Source: Gordonia zhenghanii (GTDB lineage: Bacteria > Actinomycetota > Actinomycetes > Mycobacteriales > Mycobacteriaceae). From it: a DNA stretch of 52,378 nt. Under the pieces are notes generated by a model. It saw only the letters and a program-made list of their open reading frames with translations. It searched no databases and had not been told where the DNA came from. This document shows positions 8,229-16,715 of this stretch, in pieces. The stretch covers positions 1 to 52,378 of the forward strand of contig NZ_JAKKOQ010000022.1 of assembly GCF_021738965.1 (NCBI RefSeq), read 5' to 3'. How positions within the stretch are numbered: position 1 is the first letter of the stretch; each line of letters begins with the position of its first letter. The translations under genes and the position numbers were made by a program.

Positions 8229-9157
8229 GAGCGCACTCCGCTCGCGCTGAGCGCTCGCCGGACCGTCTCCGGCGCGGTGATCATCGCCGATTCGAAGGCG
8301 GCCCGACGACGGCTGCGGTTCATGAAGTTGGCGCCCAGGCCCGCAAGGTCATCGCGTGTGGCCACGACCGGGACAACCCGGGTCCCGCGGGCCCGAACCC
8401 GCGTGATCTCACTGTCGAGAACCCTGCTCATCGGGCGGCGCAGCAAGCGGCTCTCGGCGTATCCACCGAGACCGGGGGCACGATCGGTCCGTTCCGAGGC
8501 CATCGGCGCCACGACGTAGATGACGTCAGCGTCCTCGGCGGCGATCAGATCGACGGACGCCGTGGATGCGGCCCCGCCATCGACGTAGTGGCGTCCCGCG
8601 ACGGTCACCGGCGGCATCCATCCGGGTATTGCCCAGGAGGCGCGCAGCGCTTCGCCCGCTGTCGGCCGCGGCGCGCCAGGAGCCCCGAACGCGACCCTTT
8701 CGCCAGACCGGTAGTCGAACGCAACCATCCGGACGCCAGGATGAGGCGGCCACCCTGCGTTGTCGCTGAACGCTTCTGCCAATCGCTGCAACCACGAGGC
8801 ATCTGCGCGTCCGGTCGGCGCGAGACCTGTCATCCGGGCGAGACCCCGTTCGCTTCGTAGGAGTCCCGGGTTCAGCATCCCCGGCTTCGGTATCGGCGGA
8901 AGTCCCGGAGGCGTCGCATTGATGTGCTCGCGCAGCCTTGTGTCAGTGGCGACCCCGCGGTGCATGTCGACGAGGCCCTCGACGCTGACGCCGCCCGCGA
9001 GCATCGTCACCGTCTCCGCCCCTGCCGACGTGCCCTGCAGCACATCGGCTTCGCGTGGGTCCAGGCCTGTCTGCTCGGCCAAGGCGTGAAGCGCCGCAAC
9101 AATCCAGGTTGCGCCGATCGTTCCCCCGCAGCCGATGACGATCGCTGTCTTGCTCAT
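8225..9157 (-). CDS. Patatin-like phospholipase/esterase
   Basis: 310 residues. An N-terminal oxyanion Gly stretch (GCGGTIG), the nucleophile elbow GTSAG (Ser44) and the DGG motif with catalytic Asp193 (YVDGGA) define a patatin Ser-Asp dyad hydrolase. The ATG overlaps the SDR stop (ATGA) and the stop overlaps the monooxygenase start, so the three are one operon. An esterase after a Baeyer-Villiger step would open the ester or lactone produced. That pathway role is inference; membrane lipid hydrolysis is the alternative. Confidence 0.85.
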   Translation of the reverse strand: MSKTAIVIGCGGTIGATWIVAALHALAEQTGLDPREADVLQGTSAGAETVTMLAGGVSVEGLVDMHRGVATDTRLREHINATPPGLPPIPKPGMLNPGLLRSERGLARMTGLAPTGRADASWLQRLAEAFSDNAGWPPHPGVRMVAFDYRSGERVAFGAPGAPRPTAGEALRASWAIPGWMPPVTVAGRHYVDGGAASTASVDLIAAEDADVIYVVAPMASERTDRAPGLGGYAESRLLRRPMSRVLDSEITRVRARGTRVVPVVATRDDLAGLGANFMNRSRRRAAFESAMITAPETVRRALSASGVRS

Positions 9158-10044
9158 TTGCCGACTTCGTTCGACGTCGGACCCGGTGCACAGTGCGCGC
9201 GGGTCTGGCGGTCGATGCGATCAGAGTAGGTGCGGCGACCGTCCGCGTCGATCGACCTCAGCGCGCGTCGATCATCGAGCAATCGCCGCGCCACATTCTG
9301 AATCGACTCGGGCACAAATGCATTGACCACCGACCATCCCGGAGCCACCCATCGGGGCACCGACGTGCGGGCCGCCTGTGTGCGCACCGTTTTGACGATC
9401 GCAGCAGCGACCACGTCCGGATCGACTGTCGGCATCCCGCCGCCGAGTTCAGCTCCTGAAGCGAGTTCCGTCCGGACCGCTGCCGGCAGAATCGCCGAGA
9501 TACTCACACCGGTACCTGCGTATTCGCGGCGGGCAGCCAGTGATGCGCCCAGCGCCGCGAACTTGCTCGCGTTGTAGGTCACCATCCCGGGGATCGGGAT
9601 CATGCCGGCCATCGACGCAACGTTCACGATATGACCAAATCTTCGATCGACCATCTGCGGGACCACTGCTCGAATACCGTTGAGCATCCCCTTGACGTTG
9701 ACGTCGAGAATCAGATCAGTGGTGGCGTCGGTCTCGTCGGTCAAGGCGCCGAGCGGCATGACCCCCGCGTTGTTGACAAGGATGTCGATGGGTCCGGAAT
9801 CGGACACGACAGTGTCGACAAACTGTTGCCACGATCGAGGACTCGTCACATCGAGGCGACCCGATCGGGCCCGGGGGATGTCGTCTGCGGTCGCCGCGGC
9901 GACGTCCGTGTCGACGTCGCCGATCCAGACCGTTGCTCCCCTGTCGGCGAACAATCGGGCCGTCGCGGCGCCAATGCCCCTCGCACCACCCGTGATGATC
10001 ACGGTCGTCCCGTCCACTGACCCCAGCTGACTCGCAGCACTCAT
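9154..10044 (-). CDS. Short-chain dehydrogenase/reductase
   Basis: 296 residues from ATG 10044, preceded by GGAGAGG. Classical SDR motifs: TGGARGIG (18-25), NNAG (91-94), Ser144, and YxxxK as Tyr157/Lys161. The basic C-terminal extension of about 50 residues is common in actinobacterial SDRs that oxidise or reduce lipophilic alcohols and ketones. It is the first gene of the SDR-patatin-monooxygenase operon and could provide the ketone for the monooxygenase. The promoter region faces the TetR gene at 10153 and carries two operator-like repeats. Confidence 0.88.
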   Translation of the reverse strand: MSAASQLGSVDGTTVIITGGARGIGAATARLFADRGATVWIGDVDTDVAAATADDIPRARSGRLDVTSPRSWQQFVDTVVSDSGPIDILVNNAGVMPLGALTDETDATTDLILDVNVKGMLNGIRAVVPQMVDRRFGHIVNVASMAGMIPIPGMVTYNASKFAALGASLAARREYAGTGVSISAILPAAVRTELASGAELGGGMPTVDPDVVAAAIVKTVRTQAARTSVPRWVAPGWSVVNAFVPESIQNVARRLLDDRRALRSIDADGRRTYSDRIDRQTRAHCAPGPTSNEVGK

Positions 10045-10089
10045 TGCTAGATCCTCTCCAGCGGCCGACCAGCGACCGTCCCATTTGAT

Positions 10090-10119
10090 ATACCGAACGT
10101 ATTCAAATACCGAAAGTAT
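10090..10119. promoter_or_regulatory. Tandem operator for the divergent TetR / SDR operon
   Basis: ATACCGAACGTAT (10090-10102) and ATACCGAAAGTAT (10107-10119) are 17 bp apart. Each is an inverted repeat ATAC-N5-GTAT. The location between a TetR gene and its divergent target operon is the usual place for such a site. Confidence 0.65.
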
Positions 10120-10152
10120 GTCAATGGGCGCCCGGTCCGGTACCATTTCGGC

Positions 10153-10800
10153 ATGCCGCGACTGACCCGCGCCGAACGCCAGGCCCTGACCCGCTCCGAG
10201 CTGGTCGAGTCGGCAAAGCGTCGGTTTCTGAGCACGGGATTCGCAGGCACAAGTGTCGACGACATCGCCGAGGACGCGGGCTATTCAAAGGGTGCTGTCT
10301 ACTCGAACTTTCAGGACAAGCGGAACCTCTGTCGGGCGGTACTCGACGCTATCCACCACGAAAAGCTGGGAGAGATCGCCGCGATCGCGACCTCGGGCAT
10401 CGTTCTGGAGAATCGCATCGAGATGCTCACGCAATGGGTGGAGGACACCGCGGGCGACGTCAAGTGGACGATGCTCGAACTGGAGTTCGTGGTGCTCTCG
10501 CGCTCCGATCCCGAACTCGCCGCCATGATCGTCAACCTTCGCGATGACGCCCAGGAGATGGTGACCGCGGTGCTGCAATCGTTCCTGTCTGGCCTCGGAA
10601 TCAGCGATGTCGGCGAGGCAGAGCTGCCCGTGCCGCTCGACAGCGTCGCCAACTTTCTCCTGAGCACCGGCATCGGTCTCGGAATCCAGCGTGCAGTCGA
10701 CCCATCGGTTTCGGCCGGACCGGCAACAGATGCACTGCGGGCCGCTTTTGCAATTTTGGCCAGTCTTGCCCCGTCGATCGAGGCCATGGCGGAAGAATAA
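10153..10800 (+). CDS. TetR-family transcriptional regulator
   Basis: 215 residues. The N-terminal TetR HTH reads FAGTSVDDIAEDAGYSKGAVYSNFQDK (about residues 34-60), a strong family match. The C-terminal ligand domain is not assignable to a substrate. It is transcribed away from the SDR-patatin-monooxygenase operon, with two ATAC-N5-GTAT repeats between them, so it probably represses that operon and itself. Confidence 0.9.
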   Translation: MPRLTRAERQALTRSELVESAKRRFLSTGFAGTSVDDIAEDAGYSKGAVYSNFQDKRNLCRAVLDAIHHEKLGEIAAIATSGIVLENRIEMLTQWVEDTAGDVKWTMLELEFVVLSRSDPELAAMIVNLRDDAQEMVTAVLQSFLSGLGISDVGEAELPVPLDSVANFLLSTGIGLGIQRAVDPSVSAGPATDALRAAFAILASLAPSIEAMAEE

Positions 10801-10875
10801 GCGCAGCCCCGGGCCCTTGAGTCACGAGCTGTCATAAACCTCAAAGTCATCCCCGCGCACCCGGTCACCGGCCTT

Positions 10876-10899
10876 CAGGGAGCGCAGCGACGCTCCCTG
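10876..10899. terminator. Hairpin after the TetR gene
   Basis: CAGGGAGCG, a six-base loop, and CGCTCCCTG form a perfect 9-bp stem 75 bp after the TetR stop. There is no T-run. The rest of the 10801-11112 gap holds only the repeat remnants listed next. Confidence 0.4.
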
Positions 10900-11049
10900 T
10901 TCGCGACTTCGACGGAAATCGCTGAAGCGACCATCAATGACCCGCTCGACTCCAGTACAGCTCGCCGCCCTAATCTACGGTGTGGCCGACGACGGAAGCG
11001 CAGATCGCCGACCACCGGAGAACTCGCGACTACCGGACACGACACTTAA

Positions 11050-11106
11050 CCAGTAAACCCCTGCCGGGCAAGCCAGATCAGATCTCACCTATCCGTGCGG
11101 CAGTCC
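11050..11106. repeat. Junction of an array-core fragment and an IS3 terminus
   Basis: CCAGTAAACCCCTGC (11051-11065) is identical to the middle of the array repeat core at 21.5 kb. It is followed directly by GGGCAAGCCAGATCAGAT and CACCTAT...GTGCGGCAGTCCC, the right end of the IS3 element at 19.6-20.9 kb. So a core fragment and an IS end are fused, just upstream of a recombinase gene fragment. Confidence 0.55.
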
Positions 11107-11112
11107 CTGCCC

Positions 11113-11514
11113 ATGACGGTCACGTTCGGCAAACACCCAGTCGATGTCTCCGACCCCTTCGCCACCCTCCTGCGAGAACTCCTCAGCAACCGCTCCAACC
11201 TACGAATCACCGGCGAGGACACCCTGTGGCTCTTCTCCAGCACACACGCCGGTCACCACATATCTCCTGACACAATGATGCACAGACTACGAAGACTCGG
11301 CATGAGCAACCTCGGATCCCACAACAGCGCTCCGAACGAACTCGCCGTAGAATGCCCACCACCGGTAGTTGTAGACGCTCTCGGATACAGTCATCAATCC
11401 GCGTTGAGACACGCGGAACGCGCAGGTGAAACGTGGTCACGATACGCGGGCCGACGGATCCGCCAACCATTAGCGCGAAGCCGAGAACCTGACTCGACTG
11501 ATCGCCCATCCTGA
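11113..11514 (+). pseudogene. C-terminal fragment of a zinc-ribbon/XerD-like module protein
   Basis: The frame from MTVTFGKHPVDV to the stop aligns well with the last 120 residues of the protein at 4700-6190 (shared: LRITGEDT, MHRL, GMSNLG, VECPPP, ALGYSH, GETW, RYAGR). The zinc-ribbon half is missing, so this is the stump of a third module. A smaller piece of the same gene (RLGMSN) lies at 21.6 kb. Confidence 0.75.
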
Positions 11515-11661
11515 CCACGAAATACAATACAGCTCCGTCGCCTACTCCGAACGGCTCAACGCAGCACGACTGGACCCCAGTTTCCGTGCGCAAGCGTCTG
11601 GGACAAGCTGTATCTCCAACGAACGCGAGTATATTCACGTCGAGTTCGACCGCAGAAGCCG

Positions 11662-12648
11662 TCAGGTGCGCGTCTTCGTCGATGGACGGGGAGGCTCTGA
11701 GGTATCGGCGGCACGGGCCGCCCGCATCCGCTGACGGTATTGGGCCAACGCAGCTGGCGAATAGTGAGTCCGCCACACTGGTTCCGGTGAGCCGAAGCGC
11801 AACCGAATTCGCATGTAGCACTCAACCCAGCCGCTCGATGCCCGCCGTGGGATCAATCGCCAGATATGGCGGTGCGCAGCCAAAGTCACCTCATCCGCGC
11901 GCGTGGGCGACATGCCCATCGCCGCACCGACCGTATCTGTATTCACCAGGAGCAGGCCGACCCGCGCGATATGGCGTGCAGGGCCACTCACAATCCGGGT
12001 GAAAGTATGCGGAAATTTACTAGGCGAGCGCAGACGAGAAGGGTCCGCGCGTTGGCCGAGCAGGTAGCTGGTGGCCGCAGCAGCCGATGGGTCAACGCTC
12101 TCCAGCCACGAGGAGTCGCGATACTCGATAAATCCATCGTAGGTGTCGGGCAGCGAGGCGGCACCGAAAAGTGCGCCGACCGCGCGCAGTCCCGCGTACG
12201 CATCTTCACGAAACTGATCTGACGGCCATCCACGCAATTTCTCGTGAGCGTCCATCAGCGGGATCATGATCGCAGCCCACGTCCAGTTCCACAGATCGTT
12301 CTCCCAGGCGTGATATTTTGATCCGTCAGCGAGCTCACCGTGAATGAAGCGGTGCAACTCTTCAATCGCCGCAGCGACTTCTCGACGCTCCTCATCAGCG
12401 AAGACGACACCGAGAACGAGGTCGATTGTGTCTCGAGCGCGACCGATCACATCTTCCAGCCGAACCTCGTCCCGCACCGACACTTTGCCGATTCGATCAT
12501 GATCATCAACACCTTTACCGCCTTTGGGCGAAAGCACTGGGTAGATGAAAGCGGGGAACGCGGCATACACGGTCGAGGCGTCAGCGAGCATCACGCGAGT
12601 CGGACTTCCTGGCCCCAATAGCGCATCGAGCTCATCGTCAGTCAACAT
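11662..12648 (-). CDS. MpaB-family (DUF2236) oxygenase-like protein
   Basis: 328 residues from ATG 12648, which has GGGGAG just upstream; the frame is open further upstream, but that part overlaps the TetR gene and looks non-coding. DUF2236/MpaB features are LLGPGSPTRVMLADAST near the N-terminus and the helical middle with HAWENDLWNWTWAAIM. The family includes fungal MpaB and rubber oxygenase Lcp, which use a b-type haem to cleave carbon-carbon double bonds. No signal peptide is seen. It lies 64 bp downstream of a TetR gene on the same strand, its likely regulator. The substrate is unknown. Confidence 0.75.
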   Translation of the reverse strand: MLTDDELDALLGPGSPTRVMLADASTVYAAFPAFIYPVLSPKGGKGVDDHDRIGKVSVRDEVRLEDVIGRARDTIDLVLGVVFADEERREVAAAIEELHRFIHGELADGSKYHAWENDLWNWTWAAIMIPLMDAHEKLRGWPSDQFREDAYAGLRAVGALFGAASLPDTYDGFIEYRDSSWLESVDPSAAAATSYLLGQRADPSRLRSPSKFPHTFTRIVSGPARHIARVGLLLVNTDTVGAAMGMSPTRADEVTLAAHRHIWRLIPRRASSGWVECYMRIRLRFGSPEPVWRTHYSPAALAQYRQRMRAARAADTSEPPRPSTKTRT

Positions 12649-12712
12649 CTCGACTCCCCTTGGTTGATTACTGGCCGTCGACTCGTCCGAAAACTCGACG
12701 GCGTCCGCGCTT

Positions 12713-13357
12713 CTATGTGGTGATTTCCGGTACCGATGACCGCAGGTCGACAGCGACAAGACCCTGGAACATCGCCCCGACCGCTGCAATCTCGTCAACG
12801 AGCGCGGAATTCATGTCCTCAGCAGCGCTGACCATCGTGTTGCCCGCGCAAAGCACACGGATCAGCAGTGCCGCCGCAGTAGACAAGGGCAGACCGGACA
12901 CCAACTCATCGCGCTGCTCCATGATCATGAGCAACGTGAGCAACGGATCGAGCAAGTACTGATCGTCGATCGCGGCGACCTGATCGGAACCGAGGACCTC
13001 CGGAGCCTGCCTCATTACCTCCCGGTGTACCGGATCAGACAACGACAGCATCGCGAACTTGGCCGCAGCCATGGATGCGACATGGACGCCCGCGCCACGA
13101 GGCCGCCCCTCAAGTTCCTCGCACGCACCCGTGATCAGCGCCTCGGCAACCTCAAGCCGACCAACGAACACCTCCGTGAACACGGCCGTCTTATCCGGGA
13201 AATGCTTGTAAAACGCACCCTTACTGACCCCAGCGCGATCAGTCAGATCCGCCAACGAGACCGACTCGAAGCCATCCGTGCAAATACACTCCGTTGCGCT
13301 CTGAACGAGCGAATCTCGGGTCTGCGCGGCAGTAACTTCACGGCGCGTTGGAGACAT
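12713..13357 (-). CDS. TetR-family transcriptional regulator
   Basis: 214 residues from ATG 13357. The HTH reads VSLADLTDRAGVSKGAFYKHFPDK (about 31-54). It is upstream of and codirectional with the MpaB-like gene, with 64 bp between them. The divergent gene at 13593 (saccharopine-dehydrogenase-like) shares the upstream region, where ATACTC and GAGTAT (about 13373-13407) form a weak inverted repeat. It may control both neighbours; this is inference. Confidence 0.88.
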   Translation of the reverse strand: MSPTRREVTAAQTRDSLVQSATECICTDGFESVSLADLTDRAGVSKGAFYKHFPDKTAVFTEVFVGRLEVAEALITGACEELEGRPRGAGVHVASMAAAKFAMLSLSDPVHREVMRQAPEVLGSDQVAAIDDQYLLDPLLTLLMIMEQRDELVSGLPLSTAAALLIRVLCAGNTMVSAAEDMNSALVDEIAAVGAMFQGLVAVDLRSSVPEITT

Positions 13358-13592
13358 AGATGTCCACCTCCCATACTCGACGGATCCACCTGGGCGACCA
13401 AGAGTATTCCAGAAACCCATGGTCACTATATCCATCGACAAAATGGCAGTCAAGAACTTGAGCGCACATCGCGCCGCGAGTCTAAATATTGCAGGCCACG
13501 TGCCTCCCGTTGCCCTGACTCGACATGCCAGCTACAGTGACCGAAGAATTCTCGGCGACTGATGGTCGCTCACCTTTGAAGGAAGTGCAGTT

Positions 13593-14732
13593 ATGGCTAC
13601 ACCAGTTGGCCGCGCGATTTTGCTGGGCGCAACCGGCTACACCGGCAAGCTGGTGCTGACCGCACTGAGGCAGTACGACATGCCACTAACTTTGGTGGGC
13701 CGCAACGTGCGGGAGCTTCGGCTGCTCGCCGAACGGCATGGACCTGGTATCGACGTCGTGTACGGGGACGCCTCAAGAGCGGCTTCATTGCCGCGCTTTC
13801 ACGACACCGATGTGGTGATTTCCACTGTCGGACCGTTCACACGGGTCGGGCTCGCGGTGGCTGACGCAGCGATCGAGAGTGGAGCGGCATATCTCGATTC
13901 CACGGGCGAGCCGCCATTCATCCGCACCCTGTTCGAATCGAGAAGCGCTGCAGCAACGCGGCGAGGAGCGACCGTCGTCCCCGCATTCGGCTACGACTAC
14001 ACCCCCGGCGCCGTCGCGGCATCGGCGGCCATCACTCAAGCCCCCACCGCAACGCATGTGCGGATCGGCTACTTCCTCACTGACGACACCGGCAAGCAGA
14101 TTCCATTCAGAAGACTGACCCGAGCAACAACACCGGGAACACGCGAATCACTCGCCCGCGTAATCTCGGAACAGTCCTTCGCATTTCGCGGCACATCCGC
14201 CCCGTTCGGGACGACGACAGAACGGAACGGTACGCAGCTCCTAAAATTCCAGGACCATGAAGGGCGAACCGTTCGCGCACTCTCTGTCGGAGGCGCCGAA
14301 CATTTCACCGTCCCTGAAGCGCACCCCGGCATTGAAACGGTCGATGTGGGACTCGGCTGGCTTGGCAGAGCCACCACGCCACTGCACGCGTTGACACGAC
14401 TACTCGGCCCCACCGCCACCTCCCAACCAGCGAAAGCCCTCACAGACACCGCGTCGACGCACCTCCCATGGCAACAACACGTACCGTCGGGCGGCGTCTG
14501 CAGCCTCATCATCGCTGAGGCCACAGACGCCCGCGGACGTCTGCTCGCACGGTCAACATTCACAGGAACCGAGCCCTACGAATTTACCGGCCGCCTACTA
14601 GCGTGGGGTGCCAACGAATTCCTCACCAACTCTCCACGCCGGCCCCCCGGGGTTGTCGGCCCACTCATCGGATTCGGAATTGATCGCGTCACCAAGGGCG
14701 TCGAACACGCCGGGATACGCAGCCGTCCATAG
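13593..14732 (+). CDS. Saccharopine dehydrogenase-like NADP-binding reductase
   Basis: 379 residues; GAAGGAAG lies 8-12 bases before the ATG. The Rossmann motif LLGATGYTGKLV (residues 10-21) and VISTVGPFTRVG match the saccharopine-dehydrogenase-like family that includes the mycobacterial trans-acting enoyl reductases. FGYDYTPG is another family hallmark. The length fits. Its role could be reduction of a lipid or polyketide intermediate. It is flanked by two TetR genes, and the next one (14830) follows after 97 bp on the same strand. Confidence 0.78.
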   Translation: MATPVGRAILLGATGYTGKLVLTALRQYDMPLTLVGRNVRELRLLAERHGPGIDVVYGDASRAASLPRFHDTDVVISTVGPFTRVGLAVADAAIESGAAYLDSTGEPPFIRTLFESRSAAATRRGATVVPAFGYDYTPGAVAASAAITQAPTATHVRIGYFLTDDTGKQIPFRRLTRATTPGTRESLARVISEQSFAFRGTSAPFGTTTERNGTQLLKFQDHEGRTVRALSVGGAEHFTVPEAHPGIETVDVGLGWLGRATTPLHALTRLLGPTATSQPAKALTDTASTHLPWQQHVPSGGVCSLIIAEATDARGRLLARSTFTGTEPYEFTGRLLAWGANEFLTNSPRRPPGVVGPLIGFGIDRVTKGVEHAGIRSRP

Positions 14733-14769
14733 CCCGAGCCGTTGCAACGAAGTCGACACTTCCCCTCCT

Positions 14770-14804
14770 TGATACGCTTGTATCACAGTGATACGAATGT
14801 ACCA
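14770..14804. promoter_or_regulatory. Double operator of the TetR gene at 14830
   Basis: TGATACGCTTGTATCA (14770-14785) is a perfect inverted repeat; TGATACGAATGTACCA (14789-14804) repeats it 19 bp on with one mismatch. Both lie just before the TetR start, as expected for autoregulation. Confidence 0.7.
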
Positions 14805-14829
14805 TCGGTGGGGATGGAGGGAATCGTTG

Positions 14830-15414
14830 ATGACGGAGTCCGAACGTAGAACCGAGATCCTGGAGGCGGTCGAGCGCCTCTTGGCCCGCGGTGGAATCAA
14901 TGCCGTAACGATGAGAGCTGTGGCCACCGAAGCGGGCGTGTCTCTGCGGCTCGTGCAGTATTACGGCAGCACCAAAGATGAGCTGCTCCGCGCCACACTC
15001 AACAGCCACGCCGACAAGAGCGTCGAGCGGTGGCGGGCTCGCGCTCGTCAACAAGAATCCGGTTCGCCGCTGGAGCTCATCAAGACATTCCTAGTCGAAG
15101 CCCTACCCAACGATCCGGTGAGTCTCGACTTCCACCGGCTCGGGATCGCAATGGAGGAGCTGGCGATATCTACCCCGGGTGTGGCAGGGCAGGCTTACCA
15201 GAAGCACCTGAGCGGCTTGGCCGCCCACCTCGCTGAACGACTGCGGCCCGACGATCTCAGAACAGGGCCCGCGGCCCGACTCCTCGCGTTGGAAGTCATG
15301 GGCCTAGCACACGGAGTCGGAACTCTATTGATGACAGGGCAACTTTCCGAGCCTGATGCGCAGGTACTGATCAAGAACTACCTCGAACGACTCGGCCCGC
15401 AATTGCCGATATGA
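14830..15414 (+). CDS. TetR-family transcriptional regulator
   Basis: 194 residues from ATG 14830, preceded by GGAGGG. The HTH (INAVTMRAVATEAGVSLRLVQYY, about 24-46) with VQYYG in place of YYHF is typical of the AcrR/BetI-like branch. A double TGATAC operator precedes it. The 239 bp between its stop and the nhaA start show no gene or clear structure. Confidence 0.88.
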   Translation: MTESERRTEILEAVERLLARGGINAVTMRAVATEAGVSLRLVQYYGSTKDELLRATLNSHADKSVERWRARARQQESGSPLELIKTFLVEALPNDPVSLDFHRLGIAMEELAISTPGVAGQAYQKHLSGLAAHLAERLRPDDLRTGPAARLLALEVMGLAHGVGTLLMTGQLSEPDAQVLIKNYLERLGPQLPI

Positions 15415-16715
15415 CCGCGGAGACCGTGACGTTAGGCGCCTTGTGGGTCCAGGACCCGTGCATGCGGGTGAGGGCCGGTTCCGTGGGATCAGATTGAGCG
15501 CGGTAGCTGCCTGGGTGAGCCTCGACAAAAGTCTGCGAAAGGCATCGCTCCCGGATGACCGTTCGTCCCCCCCTCGCGGCACGGTAGGGTTACTTCTGGT
15601 GTGCCGGGAAGTCTGGTCGGCGTCTATATCGTCGTGCCAACTTGAGGAGCTTGATGCCCCACACCAATAGCCATCGGTCTGTCTGTGTCTTCCAACGCGG
15701 TCCCGTTGCCGAGACGCGGCGAGTTATTGAGTTACTGCGACGTGAGACGGTCGGCGGATTCCTGCTCGTGGCCGCGGCAGTCATCGCTATCGTCATGGCG
15801 AACACCCCGCTCGCCGATGTCTACGAGAAGCTTCGAGACGCCAGGATCGGTTATGCGCCTTGGCATCTCGAGTTGGCGCTCGGGCAATGGGCGTCGGACG
15901 GTCTGCTCGCGATCTTCTTCTTCCTCGTCGGACTGGAATTGAAGCGCGAGATCGTCGCTGGGCAACTGCGTTCGATGCGTACCGCGATCGTTCCGGTGTT
16001 CGCCGCGATCGGCGGAGTGGTTGCTCCCGCCGTCATCTACCTCGCGGTCAACTGGGGTCGTGACGGTGTCCAGGGCTGGGCGATTCCTACTGCCACCGAT
16101 ATCGCGTTCGCAGTCGCTGTGCTCGCCGTCGTGGGGCGCGGACTGCCGGCCGCGCTGCGACTATTTTTGCTCACGCTCGCCGTGGTCGATGACCTGATCG
16201 CGATCGCAATCATCGCAGTTGTATACACCGAGCAGGTCAAGCCGGTACCGCTGTTGGCAGCCATCGTTCCGATCGCCATGTTCGCAGTCCTCGCGCACCG
16301 CTGGGCGCACTGGTTCTCCGAACGGCGCGGGGCAGCATGGGCAGTGTTGCTACCACTCGGGATCCTCGCCTGGGCACTGGTGCACGCTTCCGGGATCCAC
16401 GCCACGATCGCCGGCGTGGTCCTCGGATTCATGATCCCAGTGCGAAAAGGTGGGGCAGGCCTTGCTGAGGAGTTCGAGCACCGCTTCCGCCCGATCTCGA
16501 CAGGGTTCGCAGTGCCTGCATTCGCATTCTTGTCCGCGGGTGTGACAGTCGGCGGCCTGACAGGTTTGGCGAACACCTTCACAGACCCGATCGCGCTCGG
16601 CGTCCTACTCGGGCTTGTCGTCGGCAAACCCATCGGCATCCTGACCGCGACGTGGCTGACGGTTCGCTACACGAGCAGCCAACTCGATCCCTCGGTGCGG
16701 TGGGGCGACCTCACG

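Noticed and set aside
15415..15653. Riboswitch upstream of nhaA
   Set aside because: No recognisable riboswitch core or terminator/anti-terminator pair is visible.
16037..16639. 200-codon minus frame within nhaA
   Set aside because: Antisense shadow; the plus frame has clear NhaA motifs.
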